Source: Legionella sp. MW5194 (lineage in GTDB: Bacteria > Pseudomonadota > Gammaproteobacteria > Legionellales > Legionellaceae). From it: a DNA stretch of 64,000 nucleotides. Location: NCBI RefSeq assembly GCF_016864235.1, contig NZ_CP045732.1, positions 682,001 to 746,000 on the forward strand. Direction: 5' to 3'. A model generated the notes under the pieces. The model made no database searches and was not told where the DNA came from. It worked only from the letters and a program-made list of their open reading frames with translations. The position numbers were made by a program, and so were the translations under genes. Positions 1-8,175 of this stretch are shown here, piece by piece (positions within the stretch are counted from its first letter, which is position 1; every line of letters begins with the position of its first letter).

Positions 1-63
1 CTGCTGGATATGCGGCAATCCGTCCAGTCGATCTAATTCGTTGTTGTTGATGGTGAATTCCAT
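1..63 (-). CDS. lvrA: LvrA-like protein, N-terminal 21 codons only
   Basis: The reverse strand from 63 begins MEFTINNNELDRLDGLPHIQ and runs off the window edge. It matches the start of the intact LvrA-like protein at 43008 (MDFLINDKELAALCGMPHLQ) in spacing and in many residues. It is divergent from the repressor at 227, exactly as the second copy at 43008 is divergent from the repressor at 42155. LvrA is a regulator of Legionella ICEs. The fragment is too short to judge whether the rest of the gene is intact. Confidence 0.7.
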   Translation of the reverse strand, partial: MEFTINNNELDRLDGLPHIQQ

Positions 64-128
64 TTCTAACGACCCTATTGATTCGTTTTCCTGTTATTTC
101 TGTGTTATGTTTATTAGACATAATCATT

Positions 129-181
129 AATTTCCACTTTTCGTGGAAATTAGATTTCAATATATCACTATATGTGGAAAT
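129..181. promoter_or_regulatory. candidate operator for the lvrR-like repressor
   Basis: A perfect inverted repeat with 9-bp arms, AATTTCCAC at 129-137 and GTGGAAATT at 143-151, is separated by 5 bp. A further half-site, GTGGAAAT, lies at 174-181. Both sit in the 163-bp space between the divergent lvrA-like and lvrR-like genes, where an autoregulating repressor would bind. The assignment is from position and symmetry only. Confidence 0.5.
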
Positions 182-226
182 ATCAATGGGGTATTTCAAC
201 ATTTTTAACTTTGAATCCGAGGGACG

Positions 227-901
227 ATGAGCATCAAAGAACAAATAGGCCAACGTATACAGGCTGCACGCCAGGAAAAAGGACTGACACTTAAAGCTTT
301 GGCTGGTCTCACAGACGATTTAAAACAATCAAGAATTAACAATTGGGAGCGTGGTGACCGAACACCGGGTCCAGAAGAAATCAAGCAACTGGCAAAGGCA
401 TTGGACGTTTCTGCCGCCTATTTGATGTGCTTAACGGATGAGAAACAGCCTAAAAAAATACCCGGATTGGGCGCTTTGATTCCTATTTTGGATTACCAAC
501 AGGCCTGTGATCCGGTAGCCGCAATTGAGGCTATAAAAAGTGAGATCAATCAGGATAGGGTGAGTTTTATACCGGTAGCGGCAGATTTGGCTCAAAGGCT
601 TGGGGAGAATGCTTTTGCGTTGAAAATTAAGGATGACAGTATGAGTCCAGAGCTACGCATTAACGATTTGTTACTAGTATCATTAAATGTAAATCCATCC
701 CCAGGTAATTTTGTTGTTGCCCTAATTAACGGCGCAGAAGCAGTCATTGTTAGACGCTATAAGCAATTATCGGTTAATAAAAATTTTCAGTCGTTTGAAT
801 TAAAAGCAGAAAATGATAATTGGGGTGTGATACAAGTCACAGATAAAAATGATTGTACTGTGAAAGGTATTATTAGCTGTGTGGTTAGGGCGTTCAATTA
901 A
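227..901 (+). CDS. lvrR: LvrR-like ICE repressor (XRE HTH plus S24 peptidase domain)
   Basis: This 224-residue protein has an N-terminal XRE helix-turn-helix (about residues 6-65, with SRINNWERGDRTPGPEEIKQ) and a C-terminal LexA/CI-like S24 domain (about 95-220, with ALKIKDDSMSPELRINDLLL around the serine). Such repressors keep an ICE silent and are usually inactivated by RecA-stimulated self-cleavage. It is closely related to the protein at 42155-42835, so the window holds two ICE repressors of the same family. The ATG follows GAGGGACG at good spacing. It probably controls the divergent lvrA-like gene and its own promoter. Confidence 0.85.
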   Translation: MSIKEQIGQRIQAARQEKGLTLKALAGLTDDLKQSRINNWERGDRTPGPEEIKQLAKALDVSAAYLMCLTDEKQPKKIPGLGALIPILDYQQACDPVAAIEAIKSEINQDRVSFIPVAADLAQRLGENAFALKIKDDSMSPELRINDLLLVSLNVNPSPGNFVVALINGAEAVIVRRYKQLSVNKNFQSFELKAENDNWGVIQVTDKNDCTVKGIISCVVRAFN

Positions 902-1087
902 TCAGTCTAAAGAATATGGTTGATTGATAGATTTCCCTTGTAAGGCTATTTTTCCTAGCATCTCGCGGGATTCAATATCAATTAGCAGGTTAGACTGAGA
1001 TATTTGTAATGTGAGTATGGACAGCAATATTCTTGAATTGTACCCATAATTAGAGTACACTTTATTAAAGTAGAGATTTTACTTATC

Positions 1088-1372
1088 GTGATAACAAAAA
1101 CCGTAATAATAACAAAAAATGCCCGACGAGATTTGCAAAAAGTCCCGGCTTATATCGCTTTAAAATTAGCTGCTTGGATTGAAGCAGTAGCCCATGATGG
1201 TTTAATGGAGGTTAGAAAAATTCCTGGCTTTCATGACGAGCCACTTAAGGGAAACAGAGTAGGGCAGCGTTCAATACGATTAAGTAGAGCCTACCGAGCT
1301 ATTTATGAGCTAGGCCAACAAGGCGAGATGGAGATCGTTGAAATTATGGAGGTGAATAAACATGATTACTAA
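1088..1372 (+). CDS. higB: RelE/HigB-family toxin
   Basis: This 94-residue basic protein has the compact RelE/ParE fold signature: a KxxRRDLQKVP start, a helical segment, then GQRSIRLSRAYRAIYEL and a final strand ending in a VNKHDY tail, typical of HigB-type mRNA interferases that cleave mRNA on the ribosome. It starts with GTG. Its 3' end overlaps the antitoxin gene by 11 bp, toxin first, which is the usual HigBA order. The pair lies in the cargo zone of ICE-A between the repressor and the att site, where addiction modules help retain an element. Confidence 0.8.
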   Translation: MITKTVIITKNARRDLQKVPAYIALKLAAWIEAVAHDGLMEVRKIPGFHDEPLKGNRVGQRSIRLSRAYRAIYELGQQGEMEIVEIMEVNKHDY

Positions 1373-1679
1373 ACAATCCAAAGATTCAATGCAATACATT
1401 GAATCGTTAGTGGGACAAAAGCTTACTCTTGGCAGTTTTCTCATGTCTATTCGCCAAGGCGACGGAGAGACCCAGGCCGCATTTGCTAAAACATTGGGTA
1501 TATCACGACAAAATCTATGTGATATTGAGCATGGGCGGCGATTTGTAAGTCCTAAAATGGCAGCCGAATATGCTGAGAAGTTAGGTTACTCCAAAAAGCA
1601 ATTCGTTCGACTTTGTTTGCAGGATTTGCTTGATCGAGAAGGCTTGACACTAATTGTCGATGTGGAAAATGCAGCTTAA
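1362..1679 (+). CDS. higA: HigA-type HTH antitoxin
   Basis: This 105-residue protein carries an XRE helix-turn-helix at about residues 28-80 (SIRQGDGETQAAFAKTLGIS, then RQNLCDIEHGRRFVSPKMAA). It is translationally coupled to the toxin by an 11-bp overlap. HigA antitoxins bind the toxin and repress their own operon. The family call is secure; which promoter they bind cannot be seen. Confidence 0.8.
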   Translation: MITKQSKDSMQYIESLVGQKLTLGSFLMSIRQGDGETQAAFAKTLGISRQNLCDIEHGRRFVSPKMAAEYAEKLGYSKKQFVRLCLQDLLDREGLTLIVDVENAA

Positions 1680-2421
1680 TTATTTAGGTAAAAGGATGCC
1701 TTTAATACTGGTTCTACTTCTTTCCATCTTTTCTATTACCGTAAAAGCTCTGCCTGTATTCACGGCATCATCCGAGGTTGAGCGATTAATCAGTCGTGGT
1801 ATTGATGCTGCTGGTGGTGAGGATGCTTTAATGCAGATGCAGTCGATATCTCGGTATGGTTCTATCACGTTGTATAAGGGAGGCATACCAGAACGATATA
1901 ACTACCATACCGCCCTTATTTACTTTAAAAAACTGCATGAGGAAATCAAAGGCCGTAACATCGTTGTTGATCGGGGTACCGATGGCAATGTCTTTTGGTT
2001 TTGGACGGGCAGCCAATACGATTATGTTAATGAGGAGTGGTTAAAGGATTATATGTTGGAGACCATTGAGCGTGCTAATCGCGATCTGCTATGGTTAGAA
2101 AAAGAATATGCTCATCTACAAATCATCACAGAACAGCCCGATTGGGTACCTATTAATAATCAATGCATTAAAGGAACAAAACGAAAGGAATCTGAGATGC
2201 GCCTTTATTGTTTTGATTCTAAAACTGGTTTATTAAGTGCTCTTGGCAGTAATGAAGAATACCGCTTGGTTGATGACTGGCGGAGTGTAGGTAACATTAA
2301 GTTACCATTTCGTTTGCAGCATTACCGTGAGGGCAAATTATCCTACACAATCCAATTAAATCGGGCCGAATTAAATCAAACAATGGATGATAACGAGTTT
2401 AATTTTCCAGTTTCTAATTAG
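1669..2421 (+). CDS. exported protein of unknown function
   Basis: After a short basic start the protein has a hydrophobic signal segment (PLILVLLLSIFSITVKALPV) and then a soluble domain of about 210 residues rich in aromatic residues. The mature domain has features reminiscent of periplasmic lipoprotein-binding (LolA/outer-membrane sorting) proteins, such as GIDAAGGEDALMQMQSISRY near its start, but I cannot place it with confidence. ATGs at 1669 and 1696 are both possible; the 5' end slightly overlaps the antitoxin gene, suggesting co-transcription. It is the last gene before the ICE-A att site. Confidence 0.6.
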   Translation: MQLNYLGKRMPLILVLLLSIFSITVKALPVFTASSEVERLISRGIDAAGGEDALMQMQSISRYGSITLYKGGIPERYNYHTALIYFKKLHEEIKGRNIVVDRGTDGNVFWFWTGSQYDYVNEEWLKDYMLETIERANRDLLWLEKEYAHLQIITEQPDWVPINNQCIKGTKRKESEMRLYCFDSKTGLLSALGSNEEYRLVDDWRSVGNIKLPFRLQHYREGKLSYTIQLNRAELNQTMDDNEFNFPVSN

Positions 2422-2790
2422 ATTAAAACTCCAGCTAATGAATCAGCTGAGGACCAGATGGCATTAAGGGACACAAGAAAGGTTGTGTATTTGACTTAAT
2501 ATTCAACACATTGATTGGCTTAAATGATAAAAATATTAAATTTCAATTTATAGGAATATAACAACAAGAGAACAGAGCCCCCTCTTCAGATAATTTTTTA
2601 ACTCCGATATTTACTAGGGATTCATGCGAAAGCAGACTATCTCCCCCTGTTAGCCCCACACTTTGCAGTGCCGAAAACGTGACGTAACTGTGACAGTATA
2701 ACGCTGTTTTTGGTCATTTTTGGCTGTTTTTTAGGGGTTGTGACGCATCGCAAGGTATTGATTTTATTTTAAATTATAAAAAGAGTATAA
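2422..2790. other. ICE-A terminal non-coding arm
   Basis: No gene is visible. Near the att core the sequence resembles the corresponding arm beside the second att site (26864-27010, read on the reverse strand). Both have a GCATCG(C/T)AAG element followed by an AT-rich stretch running into the tRNA fragment, and further out both have GTGACGTAACTGTGAC / GTGCCGTAACAGTGAC-like repeats. Such repeats beside an att core are typical arm-type sites for tyrosine integrases. The arms have diverged, so these are related but different elements. Confidence 0.55.
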
Positions 2791-2855
2791 GGCTTCGAAC
2801 CAAGGTGTCGGGGGTTCGAGTCCCTCCGAGCGCGCCATTTAAAATCAAGCACTTA
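2791..2855 (+). repeat. attR: att site of ICE-A: 3' half of tRNA-Arg plus 18 bp
   Basis: The 47 nt at 2791-2837 are the 3' half of a tRNA starting in the anticodon loop (CTTCGAA, anticodon TCG, so Arg), through the T arm and ending in CCA. The 5' half is absent, so this is not a functional gene. The 65 bp at 2791-2855 recur identically, on the opposite strand, at 26799-26863. A 3' tRNA fragment with element sequence on its left and different sequence on its right is the expected attR of an element integrated in a tRNA-Arg gene lying left of the window. Confidence 0.8.
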
Positions 2856-3040
2856 GCTCCAAATTTGACTTAAAAACCAAGTCGGGGTGACGAAAACGTG
2901 TCCCAAACTCTTTTCGCAGCTCTTAACTCTTAAAATGAATTATTGAGGATCGGCCAGAGCGGCGAATGATTTAAATATGCCATGACGGGCTGATTAAATG
3001 ACAGTCGCCTCATTGCAAACCATGATTGACCGGATAAGAC

Positions 3041-5263
3041 TTAAGGCATTGCAGTGACTTCAATAGCATAAATTCCAACATAATACAACATGGCTTTGTA
3101 GAGAGAATCCCTGATGACAGGTTCTACCGCTTTCCAGCCCTCCGCCACAAGATTTTTTGCAGTTTGAACGCAATGATCAATGACGCCTATTTCATTCAGC
3201 AAAACAACCACCTGATGCAATGCCTCTCTTTTTTTATGAATTAAACTCTCATAGAGCCACCGCCGTTGAGACGCGTCTAATTGCGGGATGGCAAGAGCAA
3301 TCGGTATGGTAATTTTCCCAGACATGACATCTTCTTCCAGGGCGCGCGCATCGCCGCGGTAAGCCCTCACATCATCCATGTATTGGTAGGCTAAACCTAC
3401 ATTCAGTGCATAATGACCCACTTGGGTCACTTGTTCCTCTGACGCATGCCCCAAAATGGCACCGATTTCAGCCAATGATTTGATATTGAGCCCCGTTTTT
3501 AAATTGTGCGTAGCCTCGATTGCCTTTAATAAGTCGGTATTATCACCCAGGTCAACAGCCTGGAGCAGCAGATCCTGCATACCGGCTATGTCTGCACATT
3601 GACCCACAATTGACGAAACAGCGGTATCAAAATAAATTTTATAAATTTTTAACAGTTGCTCTGGGGTTAAGTTCGTTGTGTTCATAAGGCGATTGAAAAG
3701 AAAATACCCCAATAACCCCCCATTGATGGCTCTGTCTATCCCGTATAATTCATGAACCGTTGGTTTACCACGCCTTAGTTTGGAATTATCCTGAATGTCA
3801 TCAAAAATCAGCGTGGAAGACTGCAGTATTTCTGCGATTACTGGCCACTCCCGGAATTGCTCGGAGTTACCACCTACCGCGTTGATCACCACAAGACAAA
3901 AGAAAGAGCGCCAGCCTTTGCCTTTACGGAGTAGCATGTCGCGCAAAGGATTGACCCCGGCATCGTAAATTTTAACAGCAGACACATTGTGAATAATTTG
4001 TTGCAACTGTTCATCTTTAACCAATGTCATAGCGAGATCGCTTGCCTGTTTGGGTAAATAATGATGGTTAATCTCGTTCAAGACTAATCCCGCCATCTCC
4101 TCCATCAACCGGGTCTTACTCCGGAGGATTTTTTCGTTGTTTCCATAAATCTCAACAAATCCCACTCCCTCGGTCTCTTTCATGTTCTCCCGGTAACGAA
4201 TGTTGATAACACCCTCGTAAAAAGCGAACGCAGTGAGGATAGTGATCACCTCCTGGTTATCAACCAAGGCTTCAATGTACAATTCTGTATCGCACTCATC
4301 GAGTTTGATTTGCCATTTCACAGGATAGGTATTTAACGTGCGGTTACTCTGCCAGGTATCGAGGACTTGAATTGAAAAATGGCTATACGTTTTATAATTA
4401 CCCACCTCGTCAATCACTTTAACAATGGACTCAACGACCTCTGCTGTTTCTTTATCAAACACTTGGTAAATGGAAAGTTGACGACCATCCTCCAGTTGAA
4501 TGGAAAACCATATCCAACCTTTGTCTACGATGGTTTTGGTGGATTTTTTATTATTAAGACTGAATTCATGATCGTACCAGCCCATGCCTTCAATTCCCTT
4601 ATTATTTAACCTCCCCTTGACTGAGCCGTGGGGGATAAAATAATAAAACATCTGATCAACATTGTCATAATCACCCAATAAAGCGATACCCTCTTGACCA
4701 TGCCGAATCGTTTTTTTATCCATGCAAAACTCTAAACAGAGCACCTGCGAGTCATGATTAATTTCAATGCGATACAAACCGTCTTTTTTAAAAAACCTGG
4801 ATTCACCAAAGCGTGCGGCAAAATTTTCTTCATTCACTTCAAAGTCAATAGGCATAGACACATCAGGATAAATTTCTCTATTTTGCTCCATCATATCCGC
4901 AAGGTAATCCAACAGTTCATTTTTTCCTGTGCTTTCTCTGATTTTTTTGCTGTAGCGTTTGGGTATTTCTTCATCGCAAATCGTCCAGTGCTGATGAGTT
5001 TTAGTCTCATGATCAACCAGAACGTAAATAATAAACAGATTGTCATCGAGCGAATTTTGCGCTTTAACTTTGAAAAAACTAAAGAAAAAACTGTATTTTT
5101 TCAAGCTTTGTTTTTCATGAAAGTGGGTATTGAAATACCACCATTCAATTTTGGAGGGGTGGGGGAGATCCTGAATCTTTAAGTCGATTTCCTTATCAAA
5201 ATAGGGAATGTTGTTTTCCTGACAGCATTGCACAAATGCCTTGTTAACTCGCATCATGTTCAT
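3041..5263 (-). CDS. CrtC/AttH lipocalin fused to polyprenyl diphosphate synthase
   Basis: This 740-residue protein has two domains. Residues about 30-385 carry CrtC/AttH (carotenoid hydratase-like lipocalin) hallmarks: SKIEWWYFNTHF at 38-49 and GMGWYDHEF at 226-234. Residues about 430-740 are a trans-prenyl diphosphate synthase with GKGWRS at 448-453, a first aspartate motif DDIQD at 488-492 followed by NSKLRRGKP, and a second motif DDVRA at 630-634 that lacks the usual third aspartate. The first motif context resembles eukaryote-type GGPP synthases more than bacterial IspA. It should make a C15-C20 prenyl diphosphate; the lipocalin half could hydrate or cyclise a product. ATG 5263 follows AAGGTTATTA. 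No signal peptide is visible, so it is probably cytosolic. Confidence 0.75.
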   Translation of the reverse strand: MNMMRVNKAFVQCCQENNIPYFDKEIDLKIQDLPHPSKIEWWYFNTHFHEKQSLKKYSFFFSFFKVKAQNSLDDNLFIIYVLVDHETKTHQHWTICDEEIPKRYSKKIRESTGKNELLDYLADMMEQNREIYPDVSMPIDFEVNEENFAARFGESRFFKKDGLYRIEINHDSQVLCLEFCMDKKTIRHGQEGIALLGDYDNVDQMFYYFIPHGSVKGRLNNKGIEGMGWYDHEFSLNNKKSTKTIVDKGWIWFSIQLEDGRQLSIYQVFDKETAEVVESIVKVIDEVGNYKTYSHFSIQVLDTWQSNRTLNTYPVKWQIKLDECDTELYIEALVDNQEVITILTAFAFYEGVINIRYRENMKETEGVGFVEIYGNNEKILRSKTRLMEEMAGLVLNEINHHYLPKQASDLAMTLVKDEQLQQIIHNVSAVKIYDAGVNPLRDMLLRKGKGWRSFFCLVVINAVGGNSEQFREWPVIAEILQSSTLIFDDIQDNSKLRRGKPTVHELYGIDRAINGGLLGYFLFNRLMNTTNLTPEQLLKIYKIYFDTAVSSIVGQCADIAGMQDLLLQAVDLGDNTDLLKAIEATHNLKTGLNIKSLAEIGAILGHASEEQVTQVGHYALNVGLAYQYMDDVRAYRGDARALEEDVMSGKITIPIALAIPQLDASQRRWLYESLIHKKREALHQVVVLLNEIGVIDHCVQTAKNLVAEGWKAVEPVIRDSLYKAMLYYVGIYAIEVTAMP

Positions 5264-5587
5264 TAATAACCTTATTTTGAAGACAAAATCAATAACTCAA
5301 ATGGTTTGTTGAATAAATGCTTGTTCAAATTTATGCACACATGATTTTAAATGTAGCTTATCCTGTCAATATTCGCCAATGCAGGACACCTTCCTTTTCA
5401 TTGCCATCCTCTGGCTTTCTATTCCTCCCAACCACCTAACATCCTTTTTCCGCCAGGCGATCATTGTTCTTAAGTGTTTGCGCGGCCATCTTTTATCACA
5501 ACCTGCTGAAATTAAATATAAATCCGTATTTGTGTTATTTAAAATCAAATCGTGAACTTAAAATACATAACTGACAAGGAAGCCGCT
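5264..5587. other. intergenic stretch with no recognisable gene
   Basis: I see no convincing coding sequence here. The region contains the promoter-side sequence of the leftward fusion gene and ends just before a decayed small lipoprotein gene. Confidence 0.5.
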
Positions 5588-5736
5588 GTGAAGAAGATAC
5601 TTATCGTGTCTTTGATTGCTATCATCACTACCAGTCTTTTGGGGTGAATCCCAGTAATTTGAAAAATTGCTTTTCAATCATTCTATGTGGTGATAACAGT
5701 GGTCGATTATTTAAATCGAAAAAATTTAAAGACTAG
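5588..5736 (+). pseudogene. frameshifted small lipoprotein
   Basis: A GTG at 5588, preceded by AAGGAAG, opens a signal peptide MKKILIVSLIAIITTSLLG that meets TGA exactly where a lipobox cysteine codon is expected. One missing base at that codon (TG instead of TGC) would restore a 48-residue lipoprotein continuing NPSNLKNCFSIILCGDNSG to a stop at 5734. The tail overlaps the end of the convergent gene at 5733. This is inferred from frame reading alone. Confidence 0.4.
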
Positions 5737-6410
5737 GCTTCAGTCATTTTTAATGCCTGTGTCAATTCACTGAATACCTCCGCTGGTATGTTACCTTTAT
5801 GCGTTAAAATAAGCTTTTCCAGAATGGCTTTAACCGTTTTTTCGTCAACAACAAATTCTGAAACGATTGGATGAAACAACGCAAGGTCAACTTCTATCAT
5901 TCGTTTAGCAATCCCTTTCATTTGAAAAATCTCATCTTTGGAAGGAGCTGGGATTGCCTTTACCATTTCTGAAAGTTTTTGCCATCTGTCTTTGCCATTT
6001 GCATCTTGCTTAAGCCATGCACTACCATAACCAGCAAGTAAATTCCAGTAACTGGCAAGTACACTCCGGTATCGATGAGGTACTCCGAATTCACGATATA
6101 AGCCTAGTAAATTCCCTGGGTTTGCAGCCTTTAGAGCTTCCTTTGCATTCACTCCATCTACTGCCGTATCATTCCCTTTGTAGTAATCAATATTTAAAAT
6201 TCGTGCACCAACTTTTCCGGCAATCATTTGTAAAGCAAGAAATTTTGTAAAATTCTGAAAATCGGTAGCACCCGCATTGATTATTAAGTCTGCCTTACCA
6301 TTCACTAAACCTGCCACATCGTCGGGTAACTCATCATATCTTGCATTGTAGGCTTTAGCCCGGGTAGAAAGTGATCTTTTATCTATCGTTGCTTTGGCTT
6401 TTTCAGCCAA
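5733..6410 (-). CDS. orphan protein, start uncertain
   Basis: I do not recognise this mostly helical soluble protein of about 225 residues. The only start inside the frame is a TTG at 6410. The open frame extends 18 sensible codons further upstream to an ATA at 6464 that overlaps the stop of the preceding gene, with an ATAG junction. If that ATA were ATG the two genes would show the usual coupled overlap, so either the TTG is used or the native start has been lost. It lies between the fusion enzyme and the transferase-like gene on the same strand, which is the only functional hint. Confidence 0.55.
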   Translation of the reverse strand: MAEKAKATIDKRSLSTRAKAYNARYDELPDDVAGLVNGKADLIINAGATDFQNFTKFLALQMIAGKVGARILNIDYYKGNDTAVDGVNAKEALKAANPGNLLGLYREFGVPHRYRSVLASYWNLLAGYGSAWLKQDANGKDRWQKLSEMVKAIPAPSKDEIFQMKGIAKRMIEVDLALFHPIVSEFVVDEKTVKAILEKLILTHKGNIPAEVFSELTQALKMTEA

Positions 6411-6460
6411 AGGCGGATAAACTTCGACAAGTACTGCACTTGTTTGGCTTCTGTTACTTA

Positions 6461-6838
6461 CTATTCAAGTGTAATCTGACCTTCCCCACTACCCATTTCA
6501 TAGATTAAAATGGGTTCATTTTTTCCCCTGGTTGCAATTATTTCTTCAACCATTGTATTAATAACTCTACCAAACAGTGCTTTATTTGGACTTGTCTTGC
6601 TTCCCCAATCATAAGCTAATGCCATGGCTTCAATTTGTTCAGAACTCATTTTTGGAGATGGAATACAGTTCAGGATTTCCGTGATGAGTTGCTGCATTAA
6701 CTTAACACAATCAGCCGGCTGAGCTAATTTATCAACCTCATTTAACTGTTGAATAAGTTGCTGTAATTTTTGTTTATTTTCTAACAAATGCTCAGTTAAT
6801 TCGGGGTTCTGGCCATCTGGCGGTTGTTGTGCACTCAT
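6461..6838 (-). CDS. orphan 125-residue helical protein
   Basis: This small acidic protein has a glutamine/leucine-rich helix at about residues 18-40 (LLENKQKLQQLIQQLNEV), likely a short coiled coil, and a glycine-rich end (MGSGEGQITLE). I do not recognise the family. It is followed immediately by the frame of the next gene (see 5733-6410), so the two probably form a unit or once formed one longer protein. No signal peptide or membrane segment is present. Confidence 0.6.
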   Translation of the reverse strand: MSAQQPPDGQNPELTEHLLENKQKLQQLIQQLNEVDKLAQPADCVKLMQQLITEILNCIPSPKMSSEQIEAMALAYDWGSKTSPNKALFGRVINTMVEEIIATRGKNEPILIYEMGSGEGQITLE

Positions 6839-7077
6839 AAACTTGACTAGTTAATCTAACCTTTCAGAAGTGTGGGTCTTGCGATAGTTATTGTCAAATG
6901 TGGTGCACAGCTTGAGTGGCATTTTTTTTTGAGCTGCCTACCCTCATTCATACCTTACTTTTATTCATTTTCACCTAAGACAGCCTGACCAAACGAATCA
7001 TCAATTACCATCAGCCAATGATGCTTTTTTAATGGAAATTTCATCTTTTATGGTGTTATTTTTTTGGGGGAAGGTGA

Positions 7078-8040
7078 CTATTTAGTCAGCCCAAGAATAG
7101 AATCGAAATCATCAATGAGTTCTTGCATCGCCTCAAAGGCTGTTGCCATGTTTTGTGAAGAGAGACTCTGGTTTCTGTAATCCATCTCATATGATACGGA
7201 TTGTTTTGGCGCAATCAGATCTTCGATAATACGTTTTAATGCCCCTCGCTTCATATGAACAGGGGAATAGGGAGTGTAGAAAAATTTCATGTTGATGCCA
7301 CTTGAAAACAATGTTGGCATAGAGAGATAGGCCTTGCAGGACCCTTTGGCATTGGTCGATAAGGTAAAATGGGGGGGTGGTAATTCAAAACCATAGATAG
7401 CTCGAATAAAATAGCGATACAAGGTGTTGTTCAATTTATTAAAATCAGTCTCCACTTCAGAGCGTAATTGGTTATCGAGGTGTTCGCGGTCTGATGCCGA
7501 CATGGCTTGAAAACGATGCCAAAGGGAATATAAAGGAACAGGGGAGATTTCAAAAATCAATTTTCGATTACCTGCGTTGTAAGGCCAGGTTTGCATAAAA
7601 TCAATTAAACGTTGCCCATATTGATGTAGTACTGAAGTAGAATTGCTATCCATTATGGCCTCCAGGCCAACAAAATAAGGATCAATTTGCATTTTTTTAT
7701 AAGCGTCTTGCAGGGGTTGGCTAATGTAGGTCAAGTAATATTGGGTCATAGTCTGGATGTATTCTGGACTTCTTGTTAAGGCAAGGCTAAGGGGAGGGGC
7801 GGCATCGATGATGTTTTGGCCCCCGAGTTCAAAAAAATTGAGCAGCAATTGACAATACGAGATAAACGTTTTTTCAGCATAATCGGCAAAATCGATTTTA
7901 CCCGGGTTTTTGTTGTGCCTGTTATACGCCAGTATGTAGGCTGAACGGGTTCCTCCTGGGCTGATTACTCCCGTTAATCCTTCAGGAAAATGAGACCTCA
8001 CGCGGTTTGCAAAGTCAGTCGCATCTGTTTCGTTACTCAT
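7078..8040 (-). CDS. protein resembling Rv3378c-type diterpenyl transferase
   Basis: This 320-residue protein resembles, from memory of its sequence, the Mycobacterium tuberculosis tuberculosinyl transferase Rv3378c, a cis-prenyltransferase-fold enzyme. The segments that line up are a GGTRSAYIL loop at 29-37 (DGTRRW in Rv3378c) and FSSGINMKFFYTPYSP with LKRIIEDLI at about 245-276 (LLSSGKTSLYFT...LRRILYDHI). The loop aspartate of Rv3378c is glycine here, so the chemistry may differ or be lost. It is on the same strand as the prenyl synthase fusion 2 kb downstream. ATG 8040 follows AAGGAGTTGAG. The similarity is remote and needs a profile search. Confidence 0.4.
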   Translation of the reverse strand: MSNETDATDFANRVRSHFPEGLTGVISPGGTRSAYILAYNRHNKNPGKIDFADYAEKTFISYCQLLLNFFELGGQNIIDAAPPLSLALTRSPEYIQTMTQYYLTYISQPLQDAYKKMQIDPYFVGLEAIMDSNSTSVLHQYGQRLIDFMQTWPYNAGNRKLIFEISPVPLYSLWHRFQAMSASDREHLDNQLRSEVETDFNKLNNTLYRYFIRAIYGFELPPPHFTLSTNAKGSCKAYLSMPTLFSSGINMKFFYTPYSPVHMKRGALKRIIEDLIAPKQSVSYEMDYRNQSLSSQNMATAFEAMQELIDDFDSILGLTK

Positions 8041-8175
8041 TACTCAACTCCTTAGGACTACTGGCTCAATAGCACAACTATAATAATGATAAACCATCTG
8101 GGTAATTTGTGAGGAAAGCAGCCAATGCCATTTCAGCCACAATGAGCGTATTTGCACTGAAAATTGCTTTTTAAA

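Noticed and set aside
2791-2837. a functional tRNA-Arg gene
   Set aside because: Only the half from the anticodon loop to CCA is present; the acceptor 5' strand, D arm and 5' anticodon stem are missing here and at 26817-26863.
6408-6838. programmed frameshift joining the two orphan genes
   Set aside because: No slippery heptamer or downstream structure was seen at the junction; a lost or non-standard start explains it more simply.
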